Below, piece after piece: positions 1 through 9,860 of a DNA stretch of 64,000 nt (position 1 is its first letter; each line of letters opens with the position of its first letter). The stretch comes from Heterorhizobium halophytocola (lineage in GTDB: Bacteria > Pseudomonadota > Alphaproteobacteria > Rhizobiales > Rhizobiaceae): assembly GCF_017873095.1 (NCBI RefSeq), contig NZ_JAGGJU010000004.1, forward strand, positions 310,001 through 374,000, in the 5' to 3' direction. Below the pieces are notes generated by a model. The model did not search any database and was not told the origin of the DNA. It saw nothing but the letters and a program-made list of their open reading frames with translations. The position numbers and the translations under genes were made by a program.

Positions 1-1
1 C

Positions 2-1651
2 GGCTCTGGGATGAGCGCCGAGGATCTGGTGCTTGCCGTGCGACGGCATTGCACCTCGAAGATCAGCGGCGGCCTCGACGATATCCGCAGCCTCGGCTTT
101 CGTGGCGAGGCATTGCCGTCGATCGGCTCGGTCGCCAGGCTTACGATTTCCAGCCGGTTGAAGGGCGGCGACGGTTTCGAGATCGCGATCGAAGGCGGCA
201 AGGTGTCCGATGTGCGCCCGGCCGGTGCCAATCCCGGCACCGTCGTCGAGGTGCGCGACCTGTTCTTCGCCACGCCGGCGCGGCTGAAATTTCTAAAAAC
301 CGAGCGGGCGGAAGCGGCCGCGATCACCGAAATGGTCAAGCGGCTGGCGATCGCCTTCCCCCAGGTGCGCTTTACCTTGTCGGGCTCGGACCGCTCGACG
401 CTCGAACTCAACGCCACCGGCGAGGACCGCCTGGCCCGCATCGCGCAGATCCTCGGCGCGGACTTCCGCGAAAACGCCATCGAACTGGACGCGGCGCGCG
501 AGGATGTGGGGCTGACGGGCTTTGCCGGCGTGCCGACCTTCAATCGCGGCAATTCCGCCCATCAATACGCCTTCGTCAACGGCCGCCCGGTGCAGGACAA
601 GCTGATCCTGTCAGCCATTCGCGGTGCCTATGCCGAGACCATTCCGCAGGGCCGTTATCCAGTCGCCGTGCTGTCGCTGACGCTCGATCCCGCCATGGTC
701 GACGTCAATGTCCATCCGGCAAAGTCGGATGTGCGCTTCCGCGATCCGCAACTGGTGCGCGGCCTGATCGTCGGTGCCGTTCGCGAGGCGCTGCACCGGG
801 AGGGCGACCGCGCCTCGACCACCGGCGCAAGCGGCATGATGCGCGCCTTCCGGCCGGGGTTTTCGGCGCAGCCGGCACCTGCCGCCAACTGGAGCGCCTC
901 GGGTTCGCCCAGCCGGCCTTTCGGCAGCCCCGCAAGCAGCTTTGGCGGAGCGTCCGGCTTTGGAGAGGCGCAACAGGCCCGTTTTGCCGACTTCCAGTCA
1001 CCCTCCGCGCGCAGCGAACCGGCCGAAATGGCGGCGGCGCGCCCGAATGGCGCAATCGAGATGCCCGCACAGCATCCGCTCGGCGCCGCCCGCGCGCAGG
1101 TGCACGAAAACTATATCGTCGCCCAGACCGGCGACGGGCTCGTCATCGTCGACCAGCATGCCGCCCATGAGCGACTCGTGTTCGAGAGCCTGCGCACGGC
1201 GCTGCGCGGCCGGCGCCTGCCCTCGCAGGGTTTGCTGATCCCCGAGATCATCGACCTGCCGGAAGAAGATTGCGACCGGCTGATCGCCCATGCCGAGGAA
1301 CTCGACAAGCTGGGCCTGGCGATCGAACGCTTCGGGCCGGGCGCCATTGCCGTGCGCGAAACGCCGGCCATGCTGGGCGAGGTGGATTCGCCGGCGCTGG
1401 TGCGCCAGCTGGCCGACGAGATCGCCGAATGGGACACCGCCGGCGGGCTTGCCGCCAAGCTCGAGCATGTCGCCGCCACCATGGCCTGTCACGGATCGGT
1501 GCGGTCGGGCCGCGTGCTGCGGGTCGAGGAGATGAACGCGCTGCTGCGGCAGATGGAAGTGACGCCGGGATCCGGCCAGTGCAATCATGGCCGGCCGACC
1601 TATGTCGAACTGAAGCTCAGCGATATCGAACGCCTGTTCGGTCGCAGTTGA
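2..1651 (+). CDS. mutL: DNA mismatch repair protein MutL (5' end outside window)
   Basis: MutL couples mismatch recognition by MutS to strand incision and excision. The frame is already open at the left edge, so the first part of the GHKL ATPase domain is missing. The ATPase motif GFRGEAL is visible about 30 codons in. A low-complexity Ala/Ser/Pro/Gly linker follows at roughly bases 830-1050. The C-terminal dimerisation domain holds [12 protein letters not shown] near base 1150, which fits the endonuclease motif DQHA(X)2E(X)4E, plus ACHGSVRSG and CNHGRPT near the end. These make a nicking-competent MutL likely, as expected in a lineage without MutH. The next gene on this strand, a DUF2093 protein, starts about 100 bases downstream. 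Confidence 0.96.
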   Translation, partial: GSGMSAEDLVLAVRRHCTSKISGGLDDIRSLGFRGEALPSIGSVARLTISSRLKGGDGFEIAIEGGKVSDVRPAGANPGTVVEVRDLFFATPARLKFLKTERAEAAAITEMVKRLAIAFPQVRFTLSGSDRSTLELNATGEDRLARIAQILGADFRENAIELDAAREDVGLTGFAGVPTFNRGNSAHQYAFVNGRPVQDKLILSAIRGAYAETIPQGRYPVAVLSLTLDPAMVDVNVHPAKSDVRFRDPQLVRGLIVGAVREALHREGDRASTTGASGMMRAFRPGFSAQPAPAANWSASGSPSRPFGSPASSFGGASGFGEAQQARFADFQSPSARSEPAEMAAARPNGAIEMPAQHPLGAARAQVHENYIVAQTGDGLVIVDQHAAHERLVFESLRTALRGRRLPSQGLLIPEIIDLPEEDCDRLIAHAEELDKLGLAIERFGPGAIAVRETPAMLGEVDSPALVRQLADEIAEWDTAGGLAAKLEHVAATMACHGSVRSGRVLRVEEMNALLRQMEVTPGSGQCNHGRPTYVELKLSDIERLFGRS

Positions 1652-1752
1652 CGCCGGTCGCGCTCGACATGGCCCGCGTCATCAAGTTTTTCTGGAAATC
1701 GCGCACGAGCCCGGTTATCTCAGGGTTACGCAGAGCACGAAAGGGCAAGGTC

Positions 1753-1986
1753 ATGTTGAACCGGTTCGACAACGGTGGAAACCGCGAAGCGCGGCTCAAA
1801 TATCTCGATGCCGACTTCCAGATCCTGTCGCCCGGCTCGCACGTCACCTGCGCCATGACCGGCAAGTCGATCCCGCTCGAGGAACTGCGCTACTGGAGCG
1901 TCAGCCGCCAAGAGCCTTATGTCGACTGCGCGGCATCGCTGGATGCGGAAAAGAGCGCCGGCGCGTTGCCGAACCAGAAGCGGTAA
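1753..1986 (+). CDS. DUF2093 family small protein
   Basis: A 77-residue protein of unknown function. I recognise it as the DUF2093 family of alphaproteobacteria by its core around LKYLDADFQILSPGSHVTCA and the segment IPLEELRYWSV. It has no signal peptide or membrane segment. The open frame runs far upstream into mutL in another phase, but the ATG at 1753 follows AAGGGCAAGG closely and gives the usual family length. It lies between mutL and the convergent lpxK, in the order I remember from rhizobial chromosomes. Two cysteines (in VTCA and VDCA) could bind metal, but nothing here proves it. Confidence 0.8.
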   Translation: MLNRFDNGGNREARLKYLDADFQILSPGSHVTCAMTGKSIPLEELRYWSVSRQEPYVDCAASLDAEKSAGALPNQKR

Positions 1987-2039
1987 CGGCCAGCCGGGTT
2001 TCGCACCAAGCCCAGGGCGCCGAGATCCTCTGCCCAGCC

Positions 2040-3098
2040 TCAGCCGCGTTTCACGCGACCCTGTTGCGGACCATCCGCATTGCGGCGACGGCGATAGGCA
2101 TCGATTGCCAGATCGATGATCTTGCCCGGCGCCTGATGATCGTCGAAGGCCATGTCGACCTCCACCACTCTTGCAAGCGCCGCCAGGTCCGCCGAGCGGC
2201 CATGCCCGTGGCGCAACCGCACGAGATCCTTGGCCGTTGTCACCAGAACCAGATCCTGCGCCGAGGCCACCGACAGCAGTTCCTCGATCTCGTCGTCGCT
2301 GAGCGGCTGGTGGTCGGCAAAGCCGCGCCGCTCGACGATGACGCCCCCCTCCTCCTCGACCGTGCGGTAGAATTTGTCCGGATCGGCGATCCCGGCAAAG
2401 GCCAGAACCCTGGTGCCGGCCAGCCATTCGGTCTCTCGCGGCGTGATCGTCCCGACATAGATCGGCTTTCCGGCGCGTGCCGCGCTGCGCACGATCTTGT
2501 CGGCGGCCGGGCCGGACCCGACCTTCAGGATCGCCGACAGCCGCGCCATCTGCCGTTTCAGCGGTGCACGCATGGGGCCGCCCGGCACGATATGGCCATT
2601 GCCGATGCCGCGATGGGTGTCGATCACCACCAGCGCGAAATCGGCGTAGAGCGCATTGCTCTGGAAACCGTCGTCCATGATGATCAGGTCGGCGCCCTGC
2701 TCGATCAGCATCCTGGCGCCGGCGAGCCGTCTGCGGGAGATGACCGTCAGCCCTTCGCGGGCGAGAAGCAGCGGTTCGTCGCCGGTGGCCGCCGCCTTGT
2801 GGTGATCGTAATCGACCCGCGTCGTCACATCGAGCGAACCGCCATAGCCGCGGCTGAGAAAGCCGGGCGTCAGCCCCCTGGCGCGCGCCGCGCGCCCGAG
2901 CGTCAGGGCCGTCGGCGTCTTGCCCGCCCCGCCGACGGTAAAATTGCCGACACAGATCACCGGCACCGGCACCTTGCGCGGGCTTTTGGCGCGCATGCGC
3001 CAGCCGGCAATGCGTCCATAGAGAAAGCTGATCGGCCAGAGCATGCGGGCCCGCCAGTCCGGCCTTTTCCACCAGAAGGGCGGCGCGTCCGAAATCAT
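2040..3098 (-). CDS. lpxK: Tetraacyldisaccharide 4'-kinase LpxK
   Basis: LpxK phosphorylates the 4' position of the lipid A disaccharide at the inner face of the cytoplasmic membrane. The 352-residue protein has a hydrophobic N-terminal anchor (about residues 17-35), the Walker A loop GGAGKTP (residues 56-62) and the family motif DDGFQS near residue 130. The open frame extends 14 codons further upstream. I chose the ATG at 3098 because GGGGAGAG sits just before it and the protein then begins [15 protein letters not shown], as family members do. It is the last gene of a minus-strand cluster with waaA and an HAD gene, so lipid A phosphorylation and Kdo transfer are encoded together. Confidence 0.96.
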   Translation of the reverse strand: MISDAPPFWWKRPDWRARMLWPISFLYGRIAGWRMRAKSPRKVPVPVICVGNFTVGGAGKTPTALTLGRAARARGLTPGFLSRGYGGSLDVTTRVDYDHHKAAATGDEPLLLAREGLTVISRRRLAGARMLIEQGADLIIMDDGFQSNALYADFALVVIDTHRGIGNGHIVPGGPMRAPLKRQMARLSAILKVGSGPAADKIVRSAARAGKPIYVGTITPRETEWLAGTRVLAFAGIADPDKFYRTVEEEGGVIVERRGFADHQPLSDDEIEELLSVASAQDLVLVTTAKDLVRLRHGHGRSADLAALARVVEVDMAFDDHQAPGKIIDLAIDAYRRRRNADGPQQGRVKRG

Positions 3099-3204
3099 AT
3101 ACTCAACTCTCCCCTGCGGGCCTTGCTGTCCGCCTGACAATTACGGTCTTCTAAATAGACGCCAAAGCCTTGATCGTGCAAGGCGATCCGGAAATCTTGG
3201 CGCC

Positions 3205-3924
3205 TCAGGCGGGCGTACTTGCGCCAAGCAGGCCCGGCAAATGGGAAATATCCGGGATCAGCATGTCACTGTCCGCCTGCAGGCTTTCGCGCGAACCGGT
3301 GCCCGAGAGCACGCCGATCTTCAGTCCCGCCCCGGCATTCAGCCCCATATGCAGATCGTGGTTGTTGTCGCCGACCACCGCCACCTGTGCCGGCCGAAGA
3401 CCGGTTGCGGCGCAGAAGCCGAGAACCATGCCGGCGGTGGGCTTGACGCCATGGCCACTGTCATAGCCGGCGACGAAATCGACATAGGGCGTCAGGGCGA
3501 AACGCTCGACCGTGCGGCGGATCGACCGTTCGTTGTCGCTGGAGGCAATGCCGAGTGCGAAACCCTGGTCCTTCAACGCCGCGAAGAGATCCGCAAGTTC
3601 TGTGATCGCAACCGAGTGGTCGGCGGCAGCAGCAAAGGCGATGTCGATCCGCTCGACCAGGTCTTCCAGCCCATGACCGGCACCATCGGCAATCAGGCTT
3701 TCTGCCAGTTCGCGCGTGTTACCGGAGGCAAACAGGCTGTCGGCGCGAATATGGCCGGTGACCGGGTCCATGCCGCAACGGTCAAGATACCGGTCGGCGA
3801 TCGCCTGATCGCCCGACGCCGCCATGAGCGTCACCTCGCGATTGACGACTTCCCAGCTCTTGTCGAAATCGAGAAGCGTGCCGTCCTTGTCGAACAGGAT
3901 GCCCTTGATCGCCGAGAATGTCAT
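3205..3924 (-). CDS. HAD-family phosphatase between waaA and lpxK
   Basis: A 239-residue HAD hydrolase of the phosphoglycolate phosphatase-like type. Motif I is FDKDGTLLDF with the nucleophile Asp12 and acid Asp14. Motif II is probably the Ser-Ser in GIASSDNERS, and motif IV is GDNNHD. A helical cap domain lies between motifs I and II. The ATG at 3924 follows a clear GGAGG; the longer frame upstream merely overlaps waaA. It starts 23 bases after the waaA stop and is followed by lpxK, so it is probably cotranscribed with lipid A/Kdo genes. A role in sugar phosphate metabolism for lipopolysaccharide is possible but unproven, and I would not call it kdsC on this evidence. Confidence 0.85.
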   Translation of the reverse strand: MTFSAIKGILFDKDGTLLDFDKSWEVVNREVTLMAASGDQAIADRYLDRCGMDPVTGHIRADSLFASGNTRELAESLIADGAGHGLEDLVERIDIAFAAAADHSVAITELADLFAALKDQGFALGIASSDNERSIRRTVERFALTPYVDFVAGYDSGHGVKPTAGMVLGFCAATGLRPAQVAVVGDNNHDLHMGLNAGAGLKIGVLSGTGSRESLQADSDMLIPDISHLPGLLGASTPA

Positions 3925-3947
3925 GTCGCCTCCTGCGTTCAGACCGG

Positions 3948-5267
3948 TCAACGGACCTGCGAGCGCGGCTCCAGCCGCGCCTTGACCGTCAGCGGGTTGA
4001 GATAGGGTTCCAGCCCCTTCATCGTCGTGGCCAGCGCGCCGCGCATGTTCTGTACGCATTCGGAACTCGCGTCGATCATCTTGTGCCGTGCAAGGTCATT
4101 GGTGGACAGGAAATGGACGGCCTTTGCCAGCATTTCTGCGTCCCGGATGATCTTGGCGCCGCCGCAGCGCACCAGCTTCTGATAGCTTTCACGAAAATTG
4201 TTGACCTTCGGACCGGACAGCACGGCGCAGCCGAGCATGGCCGGCTCCAGCGGATTCTGTCCGCCTTCCGCCGTCATCAGCGACCGGCCGACAAAGGCGA
4301 TCTCGGTCAGCCGCAGATAGAGCCCCATCTCGCCGATCGTGTCGCCGAGAAAGATGTCGGTATCGGCGCCGATCACGTCATCGCGGCTGCGACGGGCCAC
4401 CTTCAGGCCCTTGGATACCATCATCGCCGCGAGTTCGTCGGCGCGTTCGGGATGGCGCGGCACGATGATGGTCAGCTGGTCGTTCTTCGCCTTCAGCGCC
4501 CGGTGCACCATGACGGCCGCCTGCTCCTCGCCCTCGAAGGTGGAGATCGCGGCCCATGTCCGGCGCTTGCCGACCTGGCCCCGATAGCGGGCCAGCAATT
4601 GCGGATCGCAAGCCGGCGCATCGGTATCGACCTTGATATTGCCGGCGGCCGAGACAGGCCAGGCACCGAGATCCCTGTAGCGTTCCGCGTCGAGATCGGA
4701 CTGGGCGATCACCAGGCCGAGCTTGCCGAACAGCTGTTCGGCCACCCCGTGGTTGTTCATCCAACGCTTGTAGGAGCGATCGGAAATGCGGGCATTGACC
4801 AGAATCTGCGGTACGTGGCGCCGCGACAACTCCAGGATCGTCGTCGGCCAGATCTCCGACTCGACCGAAATCGCGGCATCCGGCTTCCAGTGGTTGAGAA
4901 AGCGGCCGATCGCCGGCTCGACATCAAGCGGCACATATTGGTGGATCACCTCGTCGCCGAGACGCCGGTTGATGACTTCGGCGGAGGTGACGGTGCCCGA
5001 GGTCAGCAGCACATGGATATCGCGCCGCTTGAGCTCGCGCATCAGCGGCACGACGGCCAGCGTCTCGCCGACACTGGCGGCATGCACCCAGACGAGAGGA
5101 CCATCGGGCCGTTCCAGGCTCGGATAACCGAAGCGCTCGGGCTTGCGGGCGCGGTCTTCCTTGCCCTTGGCCGCGCGCACGGCAAACAGCAAGCCGCTGA
5201 ATGGATAGGCTGCGATGCCTGCCAGACGGTAGGCGGCAAGTGCGATCGATGCCATTCCGCTGCGCAT
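3948..5267 (-). CDS. waaA: 3-deoxy-D-manno-octulosonic acid (Kdo) transferase WaaA
   Basis: WaaA adds Kdo residues from CMP-Kdo to the lipid A precursor at the inner membrane. The 439-residue protein has an N-terminal hydrophobic stretch (about residues 6-30), the signature WVHAASVGE (60-68) with the conserved catalytic glutamate Glu68, ESEIWP (136-141), and a C-terminal GT-B half with the usual QNPLEPA segment. Start choice is not settled: Met1 at 5267 has no obvious ribosome site, while Met5 at 5255 has AGCGGA directly before it. Upstream on the same strand lies DUF4170; downstream are the HAD gene and lpxK. Confidence 0.96.
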   Translation of the reverse strand: MRSGMASIALAAYRLAGIAAYPFSGLLFAVRAAKGKEDRARKPERFGYPSLERPDGPLVWVHAASVGETLAVVPLMRELKRRDIHVLLTSGTVTSAEVINRRLGDEVIHQYVPLDVEPAIGRFLNHWKPDAAISVESEIWPTTILELSRRHVPQILVNARISDRSYKRWMNNHGVAEQLFGKLGLVIAQSDLDAERYRDLGAWPVSAAGNIKVDTDAPACDPQLLARYRGQVGKRRTWAAISTFEGEEQAAVMVHRALKAKNDQLTIIVPRHPERADELAAMMVSKGLKVARRSRDDVIGADTDIFLGDTIGEMGLYLRLTEIAFVGRSLMTAEGGQNPLEPAMLGCAVLSGPKVNNFRESYQKLVRCGGAKIIRDAEMLAKAVHFLSTNDLARHKMIDASSECVQNMRGALATTMKGLEPYLNPLTVKARLEPRSQVR

Positions 5268-5364
5268 TGCGTCTACAAACCCGTTTTTGCGTGTGACGCG
5301 CCTGCTGTCAGGAAAACGCAGCGGACGCAGGAAAACAAGTGAAGTAAAATTTTGCTTAAATAAT

Positions 5365-5395
5365 GATGCCCGACAACCAGCTGGCTTCGGGCATC
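5365..5395 (-). terminator. Probable terminator after the DUF4170 gene
   Basis: A perfect 9-bp inverted repeat, GATGCCCGA and TCGGGCATC, with a 13-base loop. It lies just past the DUF4170 stop on the minus strand and is followed in that direction by the AT-rich ATTATTTAAG. Because waaA lies beyond it, it may separate waaA from the upstream genes. Confidence 0.5.
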
Positions 5396-5408
5396 AGGAA
5401 ACGAATAG

Positions 5409-5651
5409 TCAGGCTGTCTTTTCGGCCGGATTCAGCAGCCGGTGCATGTGGACGATGAAATACCGCATATGGGCATTGTCCACCGTCTGCTGCGCCTTCG
5501 ACTTCCACGCCGTCAGCGCGCTTGCATAGTCGGGATAAATTCCGACGATGTCCAGGTCGTTCAGGTCGCGAAACTGGACTTCCGTCAGGCTCGTCAATTC
5601 GCCACCGAAGACGAGGTGAAGAAGCTGCTTCTTGCCTTCGTTTTCCGTCAT
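5409..5651 (-). CDS. DUF4170 family protein
   Basis: An 80-residue soluble protein of unknown function, matching the alphaproteobacterial DUF4170 family by the pattern LHLVFGGEL...FRDLNDLDIVGIYPDYASA...AWKSKAQQTVDNA and the C-terminal YFIVHMHRLL. It has no signal peptide, membrane helix or catalytic motif. It lies between the cysQ-like gene and waaA on the same strand, as I recall for rhizobia. Cotranscription with the upstream gene is plausible (60-base gap), while a hairpin follows its stop. Confidence 0.82.
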   Translation of the reverse strand: MTENEGKKQLLHLVFGGELTSLTEVQFRDLNDLDIVGIYPDYASALTAWKSKAQQTVDNAHMRYFIVHMHRLLNPAEKTA

Positions 5652-5711
5652 TGCTCTGGTCTTTCCGTTGGGTTTTCGTCGGCCCTCATCTGCGCGATTT
5701 CAGCGCAAAGG

Positions 5712-6521
5712 TCAACCGGGAGCGCGCCCGCCAAGACCCTGCAGCAGCCGCGGCATGATACCGATCGGCGCGGCACACAGCATTTCGTGGCGAACATCAG
5801 GCCGATTGTAGCGCAGCGGTTGTCCGTCCAGCCCACACAGCAGGCCGCCGGCGCGTTCGAGGATCAGGTCGGCGGCCGCTAGATCCCAGTCGTGGGAGTT
5901 GCGCTTGACCAGCGTCGCATCGATCCTGCCATCCGCCACAATCGCCAGACGGTAGGCCAGAGAGGGAATGTGGGGCACGCGTTCCAGCGTTTGGCGCAGG
6001 CCCGGCTCGACGGAGCCGAGCAGATCCTGGGGCGTTGCCAGCCGGAGCGGCGCGTCGCCTTGCGGCTGAGACACCGCGATTGCCGCGCCATTGCGGGTCG
6101 GCACGAGGCCGGCGGCGGCGAGAAACTCTTCGTTAAGGACGGGAGCAAAAAGGGCGGCGGCAACGGGTCGACCGTGATGAACCACCGCGACACTGACGCA
6201 CCAGGTCTCCTCGCCGGCGATGAAGGCGCGGGTGCCGTCGATCGGATCGACGACGAAGACCGTCTCGCAATCGAGCCGCGCGGCATCGTCGTCGTTTTCC
6301 TCCGACAGCCAGCCATAGGTCGGTCTGGCCGGACGCAGCATCTCTTCCAGCAGCGTGTTGGCGGCAAGATCGGCGGCGCTGACGGGCGAGCGGCCCTCGT
6401 TCTTGAACCAGACGTCCGGCGACTGGCGGAAATAGCCGAGCGCCACATCCCCGGCACGCCGTGCCGCCTCGCCGATCAGGGCAAGATCCAGCAGCCAGTC
6501 GTGGTTGTCTTTATCTGTCAT
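5712..6521 (-). CDS. Inositol monophosphatase family, CysQ-like 3'(2'),5'-bisphosphate nucleotidase
   Basis: A 269-residue Mg-dependent phosphatase of the FIG superfamily. Metal-binding motifs are in order: WLSEEN (71-76), DPIDGTRAF (92-100) and WDLAAADLILERAGG near residue 211. The family includes CysQ, which recycles adenosine 3',5'-bisphosphate from sulfate assimilation, and inositol-1-phosphatases. The WLSEEN and DPIDGTRAF spacing looks closer to CysQ, but substrate cannot be fixed from sequence. It starts 24 bases after pmbA ends, which suggests an operon pmbA > cysQ-like > DUF4170. Confidence 0.85.
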   Translation of the reverse strand: MTDKDNHDWLLDLALIGEAARRAGDVALGYFRQSPDVWFKNEGRSPVSAADLAANTLLEEMLRPARPTYGWLSEENDDDAARLDCETVFVVDPIDGTRAFIAGEETWCVSVAVVHHGRPVAAALFAPVLNEEFLAAAGLVPTRNGAAIAVSQPQGDAPLRLATPQDLLGSVEPGLRQTLERVPHIPSLAYRLAIVADGRIDATLVKRNSHDWDLAAADLILERAGGLLCGLDGQPLRYNRPDVRHEMLCAAPIGIMPRLLQGLGGRAPG

Positions 6522-6545
6522 GAGCTAACCGCTTAAGCACAGCCG

Positions 6546-7892
6546 TCACAGACCGGCAAGCGTCATGCCCTCGATTGCGATCGTCGGCGCGGCAACGCCG
6601 AACTTGCGATCGATGTCGTTGGCAACCGTCAGGCGCATGAACATGTCCTTCAGGTTGGAGGCGATGGTGACCTCCGACACGGGATAGGCGAGCTCTCCGT
6701 TCTCGATCCAGAAGCCGCTTGCGCCACGGCTGTATTCGCCGGTGATCATGTCGACGCCGTGGCCGATGAGTTCGGTGACGTAGAAACCGGTGCCGATCGA
6801 ACGGATCAGGTCCTCGGGGGCAATATCCCCGGGCTCGAGCGCCAGATTGGTCGAGGATGGCGACACCGTGGTGCCGCCGCGCGAACCGCGCCCGTTCGTC
6901 TTGAGGCCAAGCTCGCGCGCTGTGGACGAGGAGAGGAACCAGTGCTTCAGCACCCCGTCCTCGATCATCGTCAACGCCTCGCCCTTGATCCCCTCGCCGT
7001 CGAAGGGACGCGAGGACGAGCCACGCATGCGCAGCGGATCATCGGTAATGTTGAGGCCGGCCTTCAGCACCTGCTGGCCCATCTTGTCGCGCAGGAAGGA
7101 GGTCTTGCGGGCGACGGAGGCACCGTTGATCGCACCGGCGATATGCCCGACGAAGCCGCGCGACACCCGCGGATCGAAGACCACCGTCAGATTGGAGCCG
7201 GTCGGCACCTGGCGCGGGTTGAGGCGGCGGACCACCCTGTCACCGGCCCGCTTGCCGATCTGCGCGGCATCGTCGAGATCTGCGGCATAGAGACGGCTGT
7301 CGAAATCGTGATCGCGCTCCATCTTCGTGCCTTCGCCGCCGATCACCCCGACGGAGCGGGAAAAGCGCGAGGCCATGTAGGAGCCGGAAAACCCGTGCGA
7401 GGTCACCAGCACGAGCCCGCCCATGCCGGCGGATGCCCCGGAACCTGCGGAATTCGTGACGCCCGGAACAGCAAGGGCAGCTCCTTCCATCGCAAGGGCT
7501 GCATCGGTCAGCTCTTCGGCCGACATTTCGGTCGGATCGAAAAGTTCGAGATCGGGATAGGACCGGGCAATATCGGCGTCATCGGCAAGGCCCGCATAGG
7601 GATCCTCGGGTGACACCCTGGCCATGGCGACCGCCCGTTCGGCCAGCGCCGTCAGGTCGAAGCCGGGATTGGCCGAGACGCTGGCGACCTTCTTGCCGAC
7701 AAAGACGCGCAGCGAAAAATCGTCGCTCTCGGCGCTGTCGGTCGACTCGACCTTGCCGTTGCGCACGGAGACGGACCGTCCATGAGACCGGACGACAACC
7801 GCATCGGCGGCATCGGCACCGGCATTGCGCGCGAGATCGACAAGCTGTTCGGCACGCGACAGCAGGCTTTGGGAATCGAATTCAGAGGACAT
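6546..7892 (-). CDS. pmbA: PmbA/TldE-type metalloprotease subunit
   Basis: A 448-residue member of the TldD/PmbA (peptidase U62) family. In Escherichia coli TldD and TldE (PmbA) form a cytosolic protease needed for microcin B17 maturation and CcdA degradation. I place it as PmbA because no HExxxH-type zinc motif is visible and the C-terminal segment GHGVDMITGEYSRGASGFWIENGE is typical of that subunit. The N-terminus AEQLVDLARNAGADAADAVV is also characteristic. It is the first gene of the minus-strand run that continues to the cysQ-like gene, and is divergent from the cation antiporter gene. Confidence 0.92.
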   Translation of the reverse strand: MSSEFDSQSLLSRAEQLVDLARNAGADAADAVVVRSHGRSVSVRNGKVESTDSAESDDFSLRVFVGKKVASVSANPGFDLTALAERAVAMARVSPEDPYAGLADDADIARSYPDLELFDPTEMSAEELTDAALAMEGAALAVPGVTNSAGSGASAGMGGLVLVTSHGFSGSYMASRFSRSVGVIGGEGTKMERDHDFDSRLYAADLDDAAQIGKRAGDRVVRRLNPRQVPTGSNLTVVFDPRVSRGFVGHIAGAINGASVARKTSFLRDKMGQQVLKAGLNITDDPLRMRGSSSRPFDGEGIKGEALTMIEDGVLKHWFLSSSTARELGLKTNGRGSRGGTTVSPSSTNLALEPGDIAPEDLIRSIGTGFYVTELIGHGVDMITGEYSRGASGFWIENGELAYPVSEVTIASNLKDMFMRLTVANDIDRKFGVAAPTIAIEGMTLAGL

Positions 7893-8024
7893 GGCTTGGC
7901 CTTTCGTTCCGGCACCATTTATTGTGATAGACGATGGTCATCAAGGGCGATGGCATGCGATTGTGCATTTCACCGCCTCTCAACGCCGTATTCCGATCAG
8001 CCACCAAGAGACAGACCGACGCCC

Positions 8025-9836
8025 ATGAGCGCCTCCCACGGCCAGTTCTACGAAATCCTGCTCCTGCTTGGCGGTGCGGTCACAGCCGCGCCGATCTTCC
8101 GCAAGCTCGGGCTCAGCACCGTGCTCGGCTATCTCGCCGCCGGCGTCATGCTCGGGCCGATCATGCATCTTCTGCTGGATGCCGAGAGCGTTTTCAGCGT
8201 CGCGGAACTGGGTGTGGTGTTCCTGCTGTTCATCATCGGGCTGGAGCTGAAGCCGTCGCGCCTCTGGGCGCTGAAGGCCGACATATTCGCGCTCGGCACG
8301 GCACAGGTGGTCCTCAGCGGGCTTCTGCTGTCGGCCCTGCCGGTGGCGATCGGCCTGACGTCCTGGCGCGGCGGGCTGGTCGTCGGCTTTGGCCTGGCGC
8401 TGTCGTCGACGGCCTTTGCCATGCAGCTGCTCGACGACATGAACGACCGCAACACCCGTTATGGCCAGCGGGCCTTCTCGATCCTGCTGCTGCAGGACCT
8501 GGCGATCGTGCCGCTTCTGGCGCTGGTCAGCCTGCTCGGCGGCCATGGCGCCAGCGAGGCTGCCGATCCGCTGTGGTCGAGCATCCTGATCGCGGTCGTC
8601 ACCATCATCGCGCTGATCGTCGCCGGCCGCTTTCTGCTGACGCCGCTGTTCCAGATCATCGCACGCACCGGTGCGCACGAGGTGATGATCGCGGCGGCCC
8701 TCTTCGTCGTGCTCGGATCGGCCATGCTGATGCAGGCTGTCGGCCTGTCGATGGCCATGGGCGCCTTCCTGGCCGGCGTGCTGCTGGCCGAATCGTCCTA
8801 CCGGCACGAACTGGAAGCCGATATCGAGCCGTTTCGCGGTATCCTGCTGGCGCTGTTCTTCATGGCGGTCGGGCTATCGATGGATCTCGGCGCCATCCTC
8901 GACAATATCGCCCTCGTCATCGGCGGCGTGGTGGCGGTCATGGTGATCAAGGCTCTCGTGCTCTACGGCCTTGCCCGTGGGTTCGGCTCATCACACAATG
9001 ATGCGGTCAGGATCGGCGCCTTGCTGCCGCAGGGCGGAGAGTTCGGCTTCGTGCTGTTCACCACGGCGTCGAGCGCCGGACTGTTTTCCACCAGCACCAC
9101 ATCGGTACTGATCTCCATCGTGACGCTCAGCATGGCCTGCACGCCGCTTGCCGCCCTGCTGTCGCGCCGTCTGCTCATCCAGGAACCGCACGAGGAACTG
9201 GAGGAGGATTTCGACGGGGCGGGGGCCGACGTGCTGATGATCGGCTTTTCACGCTTCGGCCAGATCGCGGCGCAGATCCTGCTGGCGAGCGGCCGCGAGG
9301 TCACGATCATCGACAACTCCGCCGACCGCGTGCGCCAGGCCGCCTCCTTCGGCTTCCGCATCTATTTCGGTGACGGCAACCGGCTCGACGTGCTGCGGGC
9401 TGCCGGGCTCGAAAGGGCGAAGCTCGTGGCCGTCTGCACCGCGCGGAAGGAGACCACCAATTTCATCGTCGACATGGTGCGCCAGCAATGCCCCGACGCC
9501 CGGCTCTTCGTGCGCGCCTATGACCGTATCCACAGCCTGGAGCTGCGGGCGAAGGATATCGATTTCGAACTGCGCGAAACGCTGGAATCGGGGTTGCTGT
9601 TCGGTCAGCGCGTCCTGGAAGGTCTCGGTGTCAGCGAGGAGGATGCAATCGCCATCAAGGACGATATCCGCCGCCGGGACGAGGAGCGCCTGCGCGTCCA
9701 GGCGACCCACGGCGTCACCGCCGGCCGCGACATGCTGCTCAACAGCCCCGTCCACCCCGAACCGCTCACCAAGCCCAAGCGATACACCGAGCCGCGGCCG
9801 GAAAGCGACGAGGACAGCAAGGCTGCCGCGGATTGA
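8025..9836 (+). CDS. CPA2 monovalent cation:proton antiporter, KefB/KefC type
   Basis: A 603-residue inner-membrane exchanger. Residues 1 to about 390 form a 12- to 13-helix Na+/H+ exchanger domain, with GLALSSTAFAMQLLDD and GAFLAGVLLAESSYRHE as the usual CPA2 segments. From about residue 402 a TrkA-N (RCK) domain begins, with the nucleotide-binding loop IGFSRFGQ (407-412). In Kef systems this domain senses glutathione adducts and gates potassium efflux; whether that holds here is inference. No KefF/KefG ancillary gene is adjacent. The frame is open 81 codons further upstream, overlapping pmbA; the ATG at 8025 begins at MSASHGQFYEILLLLGG, the natural first helix. Confidence 0.93.
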   Translation: MSASHGQFYEILLLLGGAVTAAPIFRKLGLSTVLGYLAAGVMLGPIMHLLLDAESVFSVAELGVVFLLFIIGLELKPSRLWALKADIFALGTAQVVLSGLLLSALPVAIGLTSWRGGLVVGFGLALSSTAFAMQLLDDMNDRNTRYGQRAFSILLLQDLAIVPLLALVSLLGGHGASEAADPLWSSILIAVVTIIALIVAGRFLLTPLFQIIARTGAHEVMIAAALFVVLGSAMLMQAVGLSMAMGAFLAGVLLAESSYRHELEADIEPFRGILLALFFMAVGLSMDLGAILDNIALVIGGVVAVMVIKALVLYGLARGFGSSHNDAVRIGALLPQGGEFGFVLFTTASSAGLFSTSTTSVLISIVTLSMACTPLAALLSRRLLIQEPHEELEEDFDGAGADVLMIGFSRFGQIAAQILLASGREVTIIDNSADRVRQAASFGFRIYFGDGNRLDVLRAAGLERAKLVAVCTARKETTNFIVDMVRQQCPDARLFVRAYDRIHSLELRAKDIDFELRETLESGLLFGQRVLEGLGVSEEDAIAIKDDIRRRDEERLRVQATHGVTAGRDMLLNSPVHPEPLTKPKRYTEPRPESDEDSKAAAD

Positions 9837-9860
9837 GGGGTGCGGTGAGAGCGTGCGACA

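Noticed and set aside
1726..3072. Open frame of 448 codons in another phase over lpxK
   Set aside because: Same strand as lpxK but out of phase; Arg/Gly-rich with no motif, while lpxK has Walker A and DDGFQS.
3918..5342. Open frame of about 474 codons opposite waaA
   Set aside because: Antisense shadow of waaA, without motifs.
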